Positions 54,016 to 62,802 are shown, numbered from the stretch's first letter. The stretch: 64,000 nt of DNA from Pseudalkalibacillus sp045920555 (GCF_045920555.1 NZ_CP174509.1:1860001-1924000); one strand, 5' to 3'. Program-made: numbers and translations. The notes: generated by a model from the letters alone, not told the origin.

Positions 54016-54809
54016 TGAAACATGCACGTTTTATTGTAGAAGGTAGAGAACAATCAGGAACAGTTGTCGATGGAAAAATCCAAGCATCATCTGGAAAGAT
54101 ATACGACGAAAGCGAAATCGATGTCTGGTTGGTACCGTTCAAGCCGAATAAAATGGTCGGACTCGCATTGAACTATGCTGACCACGCAGATGAATTGGGA
54201 CTCGAAAAGCCGAAGGAGCCTGTCCTTTTCATCAAGCCGAATTCTTCTATCGTAGGCCATAAATCTCCAGTCTACTATCCTGACGGCGCCACGTATATGC
54301 ACTATGAAAATGAATTGGCTGTCGTCATTGGAAAAGAAGGGCGCACCATCAAAAAAGATGATGCGATGAATTATGTCAAAGGTTACACGATTGCCAATGA
54401 CGTAACGGTCAGGGACTTCGTCAATAATATGTACCGTCCACCAGTACGCGCCAAAGGGCACGACACGTTCGGACCGATGGGGCCTTATTTTGTCGATAAG
54501 GAAGATATCCCGGATGTGAACAATATTGAATTACGATCTTATGTAAATGGGGAGCTTCGCCAGCAAGGGAATACGAAAGATCTCATCTACGGAATCGAAG
54601 AGTTGATCGAATTCATCAGTTCCTTTATGACTTTGGGGGAAAATGACGTCATCTGGACGGGAACGCCTAAAGGGATCTCTCACGTATATCCTGGAGACCA
54701 CGTACGTCTTGAAATCGATTATCTAGGTGCTCTGGAAAACGATATTTTAGACGGAAGAACTGATCAAGTTGCGGCAGGAGGTGCCGAGAATGCAAGAGCC
54801 AACAATTAA
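54015..54809 (+). CDS. Fumarylacetoacetate hydrolase-family protein (HpaG/HpcE-type isomerase-decarboxylase)
   Basis: 264 residues. The FAH core has KMVGLALNYADHADELGL, PVLFIKPNSSIVGH and MHYENELAVVIG with the metal-binding Glu pair, then GYTIANDVTVRDF, KGHDTFGPMGPYF and WTGTPKGISHVYPGD. In the homoprotocatechuate pathway, FAH-type proteins catalyse 5-oxopent-3-ene-1,2,5-tricarboxylate decarboxylation and isomerisation. Enterobacterial HpaG is a double-length fusion, whereas this is a single domain. It overlaps the aldehyde dehydrogenase gene by 20 bases, so it is tightly coupled. Confidence 0.82.
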   Translation: MKHARFIVEGREQSGTVVDGKIQASSGKIYDESEIDVWLVPFKPNKMVGLALNYADHADELGLEKPKEPVLFIKPNSSIVGHKSPVYYPDGATYMHYENELAVVIGKEGRTIKKDDAMNYVKGYTIANDVTVRDFVNNMYRPPVRAKGHDTFGPMGPYFVDKEDIPDVNNIELRSYVNGELRQQGNTKDLIYGIEELIEFISSFMTLGENDVIWTGTPKGISHVYPGDHVRLEIDYLGALENDILDGRTDQVAAGGAENARANN

Positions 54810-56307
54810 AGATCCCATTCAACTTTACATCAATGGCAAATTCCAAAATGCACGGAATGAACAGACCTTTGAAAATCTCAGTCCTGTTACCGGGGAAGCG
54901 TTGAACAATGTTGCTGAAGGCCAGAAGGAGGACATCGAATTCGCGGTCGACGCAGCGAAGGATGCGCTCCGCAATGGTCCATGGGGTTCTATGAAACTTA
55001 GCGAACGGCTAAAATACATCTATAAAATTGCAGACTTGATCGATGAGCATATCGAAGAGATTGCACACCTTGAATCACTCGATACAGGGCTGCCGATCAA
55101 GCAAACAAAAAAAATGACCTCTAGAGCAGCGTCAAACTTCAGATTTTATGCTGAGATGGTGAAGAACAGGATGGTCGGTGAAGCTTATCAGGTCGATGAT
55201 GAATTTTTAAATTATACGGTCCAGAAACCAGTCGGTGTCGCTGGATTGATCACACCCTGGAATGCTCCATTCATGCTTGAAACCTGGAAGGTAGCACCAG
55301 CACTGGCTACTGGGAATACCGTTGTGTTGAAACCGGCTGAATGGTCACCACTCACAGCAAATAAATTAGCAGAAATCATTGATGAAGCAGGATTGCCGAA
55401 CGGGGTGTTCAATGTTGTTCACGGGTTTGGTGAAACTGCTGGTGCGTCCCTGGTAGCACATCCTGATGTCCAATTGATCTCTTTTACTGGAGAAACGACA
55501 ACTGGCTCTGAAATCATGCGCAACGGTGCGGCAAGCTTGAAGCGTTTTTCCATGGAGCTCGGCGGTAAATCACCGATCATCGTTTTTGAGGATGCGGACA
55601 TGGAAAGGGCACTTGATGCTTGTGTATGGGGGATTTTCTCTTTCAACGGAGAACGCTGCACGGCGAACTCTCGCCTGTTCATCCAAGAATCAGCAGCCGA
55701 ATCTTTCATCGAACGGTTGAAGGAGCGTGTATCCAATATCACTGTCGGTGATCCGATGGATATGGAGACTGAAGTCGGCCCGCTTATCCATAAAGAACAT
55801 TACAACAGGGTGAAAAATTACCTTGCGATTGCAGCACAAGAAGGTGCCGAGCTTTATCATGGGAATATCCCGTCAGGACTAGAAAAAGGGAATTTCGTAG
55901 CACCGACCTTGCTTCTTGATGTGAAAAATAACATGCGTGTTGCTCAGGAAGAGATTTTCGGACCTGTCTTGTCCGTGATGACTTTCAAAACAGAAGATGA
56001 GGTCATCCAGCAGGCGAACGATATCCGTTATGGTCTCGCAGGATACGTATGGACGAATGATATGAAAAAAGGTCATCGGGTCGCGCAAGCTGTCGAAGCA
56101 GGGATGCTATGGGTGAATTCCCAGAATGTCCGTGATCTGCGTATCCCATTCGGCGGGTCGAAAAGCTCGGGTATCGGCCGTGAGGGCGGACATTACGCAT
56201 TTGAATTTTATACGGAAATGAAAGTGATCCATGTGGCAATGGGTGAACATCATATTCCGCAATTCGGAAAGAAATCCTTGACGTCTTCATCATCACAGCA
56301 AAATTAA
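54790..56307 (+). CDS. hpaE: 5-carboxymethyl-2-hydroxymuconate semialdehyde dehydrogenase
   Basis: 505 residues from ATG 54790, which follows AGGAGGTG inside the FAH gene. Aldehyde dehydrogenase motifs: LITPWNAPFMLETWKVAPAL, FTGETTTGSEIM, MELGGKSP with catalytic Glu and FNGERCTANSRL with nucleophile Cys. The C-terminal INPFGGSKSSG-type sequence reads RIPFGGSKSSGIGREGG. The operon context (HpaB, HpaD downstream) assigns the specific substrate; on sequence alone it is an NAD(P)-linked aldehyde dehydrogenase. Confidence 0.86.
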   Translation: MQEPTIKDPIQLYINGKFQNARNEQTFENLSPVTGEALNNVAEGQKEDIEFAVDAAKDALRNGPWGSMKLSERLKYIYKIADLIDEHIEEIAHLESLDTGLPIKQTKKMTSRAASNFRFYAEMVKNRMVGEAYQVDDEFLNYTVQKPVGVAGLITPWNAPFMLETWKVAPALATGNTVVLKPAEWSPLTANKLAEIIDEAGLPNGVFNVVHGFGETAGASLVAHPDVQLISFTGETTTGSEIMRNGAASLKRFSMELGGKSPIIVFEDADMERALDACVWGIFSFNGERCTANSRLFIQESAAESFIERLKERVSNITVGDPMDMETEVGPLIHKEHYNRVKNYLAIAAQEGAELYHGNIPSGLEKGNFVAPTLLLDVKNNMRVAQEEIFGPVLSVMTFKTEDEVIQQANDIRYGLAGYVWTNDMKKGHRVAQAVEAGMLWVNSQNVRDLRIPFGGSKSSGIGREGGHYAFEFYTEMKVIHVAMGEHHIPQFGKKSLTSSSSQQN

Positions 56308-56408
56308 TCAAACACCTCCGGCGGATGACATAAATGATTAGCAACCAGACTGATTTGTCGGTGTAAGTTTGGAAAACGGAAATGATCAATTATTCAGGAG
56401 GGATCGGA

Positions 56409-57884
56409 TTGGGTGCACGTAATGGTAAACAATATATAGAAGGCTTGAAAGCCGCGAACAATAATGTATGGATTCATGGGGAGAAAGTTGATGATGTCAC
56501 TGAGCATCCGGCATTGAAAAATGTCATTCAATCAATGGCGAAGCTTTTGGATCTCCAGCATGAGAAACCTGACAAGATGCTTTATACCTCACCAACATCT
56601 GGTGAAAAGGTAGGCTTATCCTTCATCGCCCCGAAAACGAAAGAGGATCTGATGAAACGGAGCGGTATGTTTACGGAGTGGGCCCGGTATACTGGCGGGA
56701 TGATGGGCCGCACACCGGATTACTTGAATACGAGTGTGATGGCTTTCGGTACATCTGAACAATTTTTCGCTGAACAAGATCCGATGTTTGGTGAGAATGT
56801 CCGTAAATATTATGATTATTGCCGAGAAAACGACGTTACATTGACACACACATTGATCCATCCACAGGTCAACCGTTCGAAAATGCAGCATGAGCAGAAG
56901 GATCCTGGCATTTCAGCGCATATCGTGGAAAAGAACAAGGATGGTATCGTCGTCAATGGGGCCCGTCTTCTTGCTACCCAGGGCGGGATCACTGATGAAA
57001 TCGTCGTTTTCCCATCGACCTTGAATAAAGCTTCAACTGATGACGATCCATATGCGATGGCTTTTGCAATTCCGAATAATACGAAAGGCTTGAAATACGT
57101 CTGCCGGGAATCCTTCGATATCGGTCGTAACCAGTGGGATCACCCATTGAGCAGCCGTTTCGAGGAAAGTGATGCTATCGTCATTTTTGAAAACGTTTTC
57201 GTTCCGTGGGAGCGTGTCTTTGTAGCAGGAAACTCTGAAATTTGTAACCGTACCTATGTCGAGACGAATGCAATGGTTCATATGACACACCAAGTCATTG
57301 CCAAGAACACAGCGAAGACGGAATTCGTCCTCGGCGTCATTTTAAGTATGATCGATGCAATCGGAATTGAACGGTTCCAGCATGTAAAAGAAAAAGCTTC
57401 GGAAGTTATGATAATCCTCGAAACGATGCGTTCACATATGTTCCGAGCTGAACAAAATGCAGCGATAGACAAGTACGGTAATATGACGCCTGATTTTGCT
57501 CCGTTGAATGCTGCGCGGAACTGGTATCCGAAAGTGTACCAACGGATGGTCGAAATCGTAAGGATCCTTGGTGCTTCCGGTTTGATGGGAACACCGACAC
57601 AGGATGACTTCAGCAATGAAGATATTGGAAAGCTTGTGCATCGCTATACGCAAGGCGGACAAATCGACGGGTATGAAAAAGTCCAATTATTCCGCTTGGC
57701 ATGGGATATTTCATTAAGCTCTTTCGGTGGTCGTCAAGCTTTATACGAATATTATTTCTTTGGAGACCCTGTACGGATGTCGAATGTCTATTATGACGTC
57801 TATAATAAAGAGCCATATAAAGAAATGGTCAAGTCATTCCTTGATCGAGTCAAGCCGACAACGACCGAGAATGTTAATGTTTAG
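56409..57884 (+). CDS. hpaB: 4-hydroxyphenylacetate 3-monooxygenase, oxygenase subunit
   Basis: 491 residues from TTG 56409, chosen because AGGAGGG lies eight bases upstream; an ATG at 56382 precedes that site. The protein has the acyl-CoA-dehydrogenase-like fold of HpaB: TPDYLNTSVMAFG, THTLIHPQVNRSK, NGARLLATQGGITDEIVVFP, FENVFVPWERVF and YTQGGQIDGYEKVQLFRLAW. It hydroxylates 4-hydroxyphenylacetate to 3,4-dihydroxyphenylacetate using FADH2. A partner reductase (HpaC) is not present in this window, so reduced flavin must come from elsewhere. The next gene starts 11 bases after the stop. Confidence 0.9.
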   Translation: MGARNGKQYIEGLKAANNNVWIHGEKVDDVTEHPALKNVIQSMAKLLDLQHEKPDKMLYTSPTSGEKVGLSFIAPKTKEDLMKRSGMFTEWARYTGGMMGRTPDYLNTSVMAFGTSEQFFAEQDPMFGENVRKYYDYCRENDVTLTHTLIHPQVNRSKMQHEQKDPGISAHIVEKNKDGIVVNGARLLATQGGITDEIVVFPSTLNKASTDDDPYAMAFAIPNNTKGLKYVCRESFDIGRNQWDHPLSSRFEESDAIVIFENVFVPWERVFVAGNSEICNRTYVETNAMVHMTHQVIAKNTAKTEFVLGVILSMIDAIGIERFQHVKEKASEVMIILETMRSHMFRAEQNAAIDKYGNMTPDFAPLNAARNWYPKVYQRMVEIVRILGASGLMGTPTQDDFSNEDIGKLVHRYTQGGQIDGYEKVQLFRLAWDISLSSFGGRQALYEYYFFGDPVRMSNVYYDVYNKEPYKEMVKSFLDRVKPTTTENVNV

Positions 57885-57895
57885 GGGGCAGCGAT

Positions 57896-58879
57896 ATGGA
57901 CTTTAACATCATACGGGTAGCAAGAGTCGTCATGAATGTGAAAGACCTCGATAAGGCAAAAGCCTTTTATGTGGATGCGCTTGGGTTTGTAGAGACTGAG
58001 CGGGATGATGAACATCTATATCTGCGGGGATTGGAAGAGCACGTCCATCATAGTCTGGTTCTTAAAAAAGCGGAAGAGCCAGGCGTCCATGCGATGTCTT
58101 ACAAGGTGATGGAAGAAAGCGATTTAGACCACCTATATAAGCTTTTCGAATCAAAAGGGATGAAACCGAAGTGGTTCGAACAAGGTTCACAAAGAGCTGT
58201 AGGCAGAACATTACGGGTTAAAGATCCAGCCGGTCTGCCACTTGAATTCTTCGCAAAAATGGAAGGTGTCGAACGTTTGCTTCAAAGGTTCGACCTATAC
58301 CGGGGAGCACGTGTCCAGCGAATCGATCATGTCAATTGCATGGTTCAAAATGTGGAAGCAGCCCAGAGCTTTTATATCAATGAATTAGGTTTCCGATGTT
58401 CAGAATATACTGCCACCGAAGATGATCGGGTATGGGCGGCATGGTTACATCGCAAACCTACTGTCCACGACCACGCATTCATGAACGGCAAAGGACCGAG
58501 ACTTCACCATGTCGGTTTTACCCTTAGTGATCCGATGAGTGTCATCCATTGCTGTGATGTCTTAGCATCGATGGGATATGCGAATGCGATTGAACGCGGA
58601 CCAGGCAGGCACGGGTTATCCAACGCTTTCTTCTTGTACTTGAGAGATCCTGATGGAAACAGGATTGAAATGTATACAGGAGACTATTTGACGAGCGACC
58701 CGGATTTCTTGCCGATCCGTTGGGACCTGAATGATCCGAGAAGAGCTACATTCTGGGGCCACGCTGCACCCGACAGCTGGTTTAACGAAGCGACGGCTGT
58801 GCTTGATGTCCATACCGGTACAGAAATGGCGCAATCCGAACCGATCTTGCAGCAGGGTAAGCCTGATTTCATAACATGA
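57896..58879 (+). CDS. hpaD: 3,4-dihydroxyphenylacetate 2,3-dioxygenase (type I extradiol)
   Basis: 327 residues from ATG 57896 after AGGGGGCAG. Two VOC modules: an N-terminal one (RVARVVMNVKDLDKAKAFYV) and a catalytic C-terminal one with metal ligands His145 (RIDHVNCMV), His204/205 (PRLHHVGFTL) and Glu258 (NRIEMYTGDY). The C-terminal tail resembles the homoprotocatechuate 2,3-dioxygenases. It opens the ring of 3,4-dihydroxyphenylacetate next to the hydroxyls, giving the semialdehyde that HpaE oxidises. Last gene of the operon, followed by a terminator. Confidence 0.9.
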   Translation: MDFNIIRVARVVMNVKDLDKAKAFYVDALGFVETERDDEHLYLRGLEEHVHHSLVLKKAEEPGVHAMSYKVMEESDLDHLYKLFESKGMKPKWFEQGSQRAVGRTLRVKDPAGLPLEFFAKMEGVERLLQRFDLYRGARVQRIDHVNCMVQNVEAAQSFYINELGFRCSEYTATEDDRVWAAWLHRKPTVHDHAFMNGKGPRLHHVGFTLSDPMSVIHCCDVLASMGYANAIERGPGRHGLSNAFFLYLRDPDGNRIEMYTGDYLTSDPDFLPIRWDLNDPRRATFWGHAAPDSWFNEATAVLDVHTGTEMAQSEPILQQGKPDFIT

Positions 58880-58894
58880 TGGAAATAAACTGGA

Positions 58895-58930
58895 GGCTGA
58901 CAATTCTTTTGAATGTCAGCTTCTTTCTTA
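58895..58930 (+). terminator. Terminator of the hydroxyphenylacetate operon
   Basis: GGCTGACA with TGTCAGC around a 12-base loop, then TTCTTTCTT. Confidence 0.7.
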
Positions 58931-59107
58931 CAGGCGAATGAGATTAATCTTGCCAGAATAATATAAGTTTGCAGTCGTTTGAATTGGGAAATTAGAGACA
59001 AGATCAATGAAAGAACCGGAACTTTTCAGTAATTCAACTTTGCAGCTTTTTTGACAAATGATATATTTAATCTAGCAACAGGTTAACAATTGAAAGGAGT
59101 TTTTGAC

Positions 59108-59563
59108 TTGGCAAAACAAGAAATACCTACAGAACTTTCACCTGAGCTTGTTGAATTCTTTCAAGGTGAGAAACTGGTGAATATTGCAACCGTGGACGCA
59201 GAAACCGGGACTCCTAATGTAAATGCGATTTCTTGGGTGAAGAGTTTCGATGAAAAGCGGATTCGTTTTTCAGTTACGAACAATTCAAGGATTGTAGATA
59301 ACATCAAAGCGAATCCAGGGGTTGTCTTGAATGTTATCGGGCTGGAGACAGTATATTCAATCCAGGGGAAAGCTGAGATCCTTGAAGATATCATGGAAGG
59401 TGTAAATCTTAAACTTTCAAAAATCGAAATCACTGTGGAAGCCGTCTTTGAAAGCATGTTCTGGGGAGCGAAAATTACACAAGAACCTGAATATGAAAAG
59501 ACATACAACCCAGTAAAGGCAAAAGAATTGGATGATTCCGTATACGCGGCGTTGATGAAGTAG
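59108..59563 (+). CDS. Pyridoxamine 5'-phosphate oxidase-like flavin/heme-binding protein
   Basis: 151 residues from TTG 59108, preceded by AAAGGAG; the ATG at 59090 overlaps that site. The split-barrel fold is seen in KLVNIATVDAETGTPNVNAI, SWVKSFDEKRIRFSVTNNSR and NPGVVLNVIGLETVYSIQGK. These proteins bind FMN, F420 or heme and may act as reductases; here the cofactor cannot be told. It is monocistronic. It could supply reduced flavin for HpaB, but there is no sequence evidence for that. Confidence 0.8.
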   Translation: MAKQEIPTELSPELVEFFQGEKLVNIATVDAETGTPNVNAISWVKSFDEKRIRFSVTNNSRIVDNIKANPGVVLNVIGLETVYSIQGKAEILEDIMEGVNLKLSKIEITVEAVFESMFWGAKITQEPEYEKTYNPVKAKELDDSVYAALMK

Positions 59564-59570
59564 AGATCAA

Positions 59571-59600
59571 GGGCTGACTCACAAGTGTCAGCTCTTTTTT
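59571..59600 (+). terminator. Terminator
   Basis: GGGCTGAC and GTCAGCTC arms followed by TTTTTT. Confidence 0.8.
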
Positions 59601-59687
59601 AATAATTGAAATTAATCAGGTTAAAAACCTTTTCTTTTGCCGTATGATAAAATAAGGGCTATACATACAGGATGAAGGAGTACAGTC

Positions 59688-60314
59688 ATGGGTGCTTACT
59701 GGGAACGATTGAAATACTTTTTAACAGAATTGACGCAAGAAGATATCCTTCGATGGTTGGATGAGTATCAGAACCTGGGACCATTTCCGGGAATTCTATT
59801 ACCGATGCTTGAAGCATTCCTGCCGATTTTGCCTCTCGTGTTATTCGTAGCAGGAAATGCAGCAGCGTATGGTTTTTTCTGGGGTGTCTTGTTTTCGTGG
59901 ATCGGAACTGTTTTTGGTTCGATCTTTGTCTATATGTTAGTCAGGAATTATGCGCAAGCAAGGTTTTTGAAGTTTCTCACCCGGCATGATAAAACGAAAT
60001 CATTGCTCGAATGGGTTGAAAAGAAAGGGTTCGGACTCTTGTTCGTATTGTACTGTTTTCCATTCACGCCATCCGCTTTGATCAATGTCATTTGCGGGTT
60101 GTCCAAGGTGAGCACCTTGACCTTTGTACTTGCAGTCAGTCTAGGAAAGCTTGTGATGGTGTTTTTCATTTCCTATATCGGTCATGATTTCTTTTCCATC
60201 ATCAAGGAACCGATTAAAATGATCATCATCAGCATCATTATTTTCGTACTATGGTTGATAGGCAAATTGCTGGAACGGAAATTGCATCGTCCATTAAAAA
60301 AAGTCTCTCAGTAA
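59688..60314 (+). CDS. TVP38/TMEM64-family (VTT domain) membrane protein
   Basis: 208 residues from ATG 59688 with GAAGGAG upstream. Five to six TMs; the VTT (SNARE-associated/DedA-like) signature is LLPMLEAFLPILPLVLFVAG, FFWGVLFSWIGTVFGSIFVY and VLYCFPFTPSALINVICGLS. DedA/VTT proteins act in lipid scrambling or membrane homeostasis. Monocistronic. The C-terminus is basic (GKLLERKLHRPLKKV). Confidence 0.85.
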   Translation: MGAYWERLKYFLTELTQEDILRWLDEYQNLGPFPGILLPMLEAFLPILPLVLFVAGNAAAYGFFWGVLFSWIGTVFGSIFVYMLVRNYAQARFLKFLTRHDKTKSLLEWVEKKGFGLLFVLYCFPFTPSALINVICGLSKVSTLTFVLAVSLGKLVMVFFISYIGHDFFSIIKEPIKMIIISIIIFVLWLIGKLLERKLHRPLKKVSQ

Positions 60315-60438
60315 CAAGAATGTTTTTGTGTTAATAAAATGAGGTAATTCCATTGAATTATCTCATTTCTTTTTTGCACTCAAAGAAGCAAGATTTCTTT
60401 TCTGGAAAATCACATATACACGTTAGAGAGGTGGTCGG

Positions 60439-61189
60439 ATGATCGTTCTTAAAACGAAAGAAGAAATCGAAATGATGCATGAAGCTGGTCGGTTACTCAG
60501 TGACTGTCATCATGCAATCAGGAGACTGATCAAGCCTGGAGTTTCAACTGAAGAAATTGATGACTTTGTTGAACAATACTTAAGGAAGCATGGGGCAACC
60601 CCCGAGCAGAAAGGCTACCAGGGCTATCGTCATTCGACGTGCGCCTCTATAAATGATGTCGTCTGTCATGGTATCCCTTCATCTTCTAAATTGAAAGAGG
60701 GAGACATCATAACGATCGATTTTGTTGTGAATTTGAATGGATGGCTGGCTGATTCCGCATGGTCTTATCCGGTGGGAAAAATAAATGGAAAGGCCCAGGC
60801 TCTCTTAGAAACGACTGAACAAGCATTATACAAAGGAATTGAGCAGGCGAGGGCAGGGAACCGGATCGGCCATATCGCCCATGCCATTGAACAATATGCT
60901 TCGAAGAAAGGCTTTTCAGTCGTCAGGGACTTCCTGGGTCATGGGATTGGACGAGAAATGCATGAACCTCCGATCGTTCCTCACTATGGACCGGTTGAAC
61001 AAGGACCTGAATTAAAGGAAGGCATGGTCATTACAATCGAACCAATGCTGAATTGCGGAAGCCACTTGGTATATGTAGAAGAGGATGGCTGGACAGCGAA
61101 AACGGTTGATGGCCTATTGTCTGCAATATGAACATACAATTGCGATCACTAAAAAAGGGCCAATCATACTAACGAATCAAAACAGGTAA
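60439..61189 (+). pseudogene. map: Type I methionine aminopeptidase with a C-terminal frameshift
   Basis: From ATG 60439 (GAGAGGTGG upstream) 230 residues are open. Metal ligands Asp94 (ITIDFVV), Asp105 (LADSAW), His168 (LGHGIGREMHEPP) and Glu201 (TIEPML) are intact. At 61124-61127 one base is missing, producing ATA TGA; in the next frame the sequence continues QYEHTIAITKKGPIILTNQN to TAA 61187, just at the terminator. The lost part holds the fifth ligand (expected Glu232, 31 residues after Glu201 as in Escherichia coli). As read the enzyme should be inactive. It resembles the second Bacillus MetAP (MapB), so it may be dispensable. Confidence 0.8.
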
Positions 61190-61216
61190 ACTGCCTTGAA
61201 AGGAGGCGGTTTTTTC
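61188..61216 (+). terminator. Terminator of the map gene
   Basis: AAACTGCC and GGCGGTTT around a 9-base loop with a T run; it begins at the restored stop codon of map. Confidence 0.8.
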
Positions 61217-61244
61217 TTTTATATATTTCTTAAATGTTGATTTT

Positions 61245-61488
61245 GCGAAATTCACTCCCTTTCCGCGGGCTGAAGAAAAGCGGAAGCGACCCGCTAAGTC
61301 ACGTAGGTCACTGGAAAACTGACGAGGAAGCTCGAACCAAACAAAGACTTGGTTCTGCGTGGGCTCGCACATAAGATGTAAATCAATGTGTCGACCGCCG
61401 CAGGAAGTTTGAAGTGATCACCTCTCTGTATCCAAGCTGCGGGGTCTCGCTTGGCTCGCTTTTCCCTGAGGAGTATCGCGAATTTCGC
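61245..61488 (+). repeat. Dispersed structured repeat, subfamily B, copy B1
   Basis: Begins GCGAAATTCACTCCCTTTCC and ends GGAGTATCGCGAATTTCGC. The conserved hairpin is GAACCAA (61334) with TTGGTTC (61349). Ends match subfamily A but the middle differs. Short reading frames on either strand inside it have no gene features. Confidence 0.8.
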
Positions 61489-61555
61489 TAAAAGCAAAAT
61501 TCTATAAAAGAATTAACAAATCCGTATAACAGATCAATGAATTTTAAAAGGTAAC

Positions 61556-61602
61556 TTGACAAAAGTAAGTGACTTATAATAATATACTTACATAAAGTAA
61601 GT
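61556..61602 (+). promoter_or_regulatory. Promoter with paired dyads upstream of doxX
   Basis: -35 TTGACA at 61556 and an AT-rich -10 zone near 61575-61588. Dyads AAGT-N5-ACTT (61563) and ACTTAC-ATAAA-GTAAGT (61586-61602) overlap it. The TTAC-N5-GTAA form resembles HxlR-family (YodB/CatR) operators that control DoxX/catD genes in Bacillus; that link is inferred. Confidence 0.5.
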
Positions 61603-61632
61603 TAAAACAACTAGAACAAAGGAGAGATAAAG

Positions 61633-62031
61633 ATGGATATAGCACTACTATTGCTTCGTCTCGTATTTGGCTTGACTTTCGCCGCACACGGGACTCAAAA
61701 ACTGTTTAGCTGGTTCGGTGGCCATGGACTGAAAGGAACGGCAGGATTTTTTGAATCGCTTGGATTGAAGCCGGGTCACACCATGGCTCTTATGGCTGGT
61801 TTAGGTGAATTGGTTGGAGGGTTGTTGATCGCATTCGGCCTGCTTACTGAGGTTGGGGCAGTACTGATGATTTTCCCTATGCTCGTAGCGATCTTCAAAG
61901 TTCATGGTAAAAACGGCTACTGGGTTACAGATGGTGGGTATGAATACAACCTTGCGATCATAACTGTAGCGGTCGCCTTCGTTCTTGCAGGACCAGGCGC
62001 ATATTCTCTTGATGCATGGCTGCTTGGTTAA
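61633..62031 (+). CDS. DoxX-family membrane protein
   Basis: 132 residues from ATG 61633, with GGAGAG upstream. Four TMs and the DoxX motifs LLRLVFGLTFAAHGTQKLF and GLGELVGGLLIAFGLLTEVG. Bacillus members (CatD, YodC-neighbour type) are induced by quinones or thiol stress. Monocistronic with an overlapping dyad-rich promoter and a terminator. Confidence 0.87.
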   Translation: MDIALLLLRLVFGLTFAAHGTQKLFSWFGGHGLKGTAGFFESLGLKPGHTMALMAGLGELVGGLLIAFGLLTEVGAVLMIFPMLVAIFKVHGKNGYWVTDGGYEYNLAIITVAVAFVLAGPGAYSLDAWLLG

Positions 62032-62046
62032 AATAATGATATGAAG

Positions 62047-62078
62047 ATGAGCTGATTCTGAGAGTCAGCTCATTTTTC
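62047..62078 (+). terminator. Terminator of the DoxX gene
   Basis: ATGAGCTGA, 9-base loop, TCAGCTCAT, then TTTTT. Confidence 0.85.
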
Positions 62079-62106
62079 GTTATTGATGGCCGGTATCAGC
62101 CACAAT

Positions 62107-62186
62107 GTCTAAAAATTTTGGGTTAAGTCTAAAAATTTCAGAATAAGTCCAAAACTCCTGGAATAAGTCTGAACCTTTAACCTACA
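62107..62186. repeat. Four-unit degenerate 20-nt tandem repeat
   Basis: Units start at 62107, 62127, 62147 and 62167: GTCTAAAAATTTTGGGTTAA, GTCTAAAAATTTCAGAATAA, GTCCAAAACTCCTGGAATAA, GTCTGAACCTTTAACCTACA. The period is exactly 20. Upstream of the cotJ operon and downstream of the DoxX terminator; non-coding. Confidence 0.7.
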
Positions 62187-62266
62187 AAAAAGTTTATTGA
62201 AGTCTATTATTCGTTGAACTTGAATAAGGTGTAAATGACATTGTTTATAGGGAGGTTTTAACCGTT

Positions 62267-62494
62267 ATGAGTACCTATAGAAAATCTTGGCGTCCCTATA
62301 TTGGACCGAATGATCCATGTCCGCCAATAGAAATTAAATACTACGAAACACCGCCAAATCTTTATTTAGGTTTTCAACCATATGGTCTGAAGCAATTCGA
62401 TCCATCCACAGCCTTGATGAAAGGTACCTTATGGCCGGCATTATATGCACCATACAGCAATCCTTATAAGAAGAAAAGAGAGGAGGAGGAGTAG
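62267..62494 (+). CDS. cotJA: Spore coat-associated protein CotJA
   Basis: 75 residues from ATG 62267 after GGGAGG. Pro/Tyr-rich: SWRPYIGPNDPCPPIEIKYY, ETPPNLYLGFQPYGLKQFDP, GTLWPALYAPYSNPYKK, the standard CotJA pattern. It needs CotJC for assembly into the spore coat in Bacillus subtilis. First gene of cotJABC; the next gene begins directly after the stop. A mother-cell (SigE) promoter is expected from the family but I see only a weak candidate near 62230. Confidence 0.93.
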   Translation: MSTYRKSWRPYIGPNDPCPPIEIKYYETPPNLYLGFQPYGLKQFDPSTALMKGTLWPALYAPYSNPYKKKREEEE

Positions 62495-62764
62495 GTGGCG
62501 AAACCAAAACAGATGCCGAATGAGTTTTATCAATGGATGAAACAGCTGCAGGAAATTGATTTCGTCCTTGTCGAATTGACCCTTTATCTTGACACACATC
62601 CTGAGGATTATGATTCGATCAAGCAATTCAATGAATTTGCTGAAAAGGGGATGAAGTTAAGACAACAGATTGAAAAGAAATACGGTCCTTTGATGCAATA
62701 CGGTCAAAGCTACTCCGGATATCCGTGGAATTGGGATGATCCTCCTTGGCCTTGGCAGATGTGA
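62495..62764 (+). CDS. cotJB: Spore coat protein CotJB
   Basis: 89 residues from GTG 62495, adjacent to the cotJA stop, with GGAGGAGGAG inside the end of cotJA. It contains FYQWMKQLQEIDFVLVELTL, YLDTHPEDYDSIKQFNEFAE and a Trp/Pro-rich tail (YPWNWDDPPWPWQM), as in CotJB. Helical, part of the cotJ coat operon. Confidence 0.92.
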   Translation: MAKPKQMPNEFYQWMKQLQEIDFVLVELTLYLDTHPEDYDSIKQFNEFAEKGMKLRQQIEKKYGPLMQYGQSYSGYPWNWDDPPWPWQM

Positions 62765-62802
62765 CCAAACGACTACTACTTGAAGGAGGTATGCGCTGAA
62801 TC

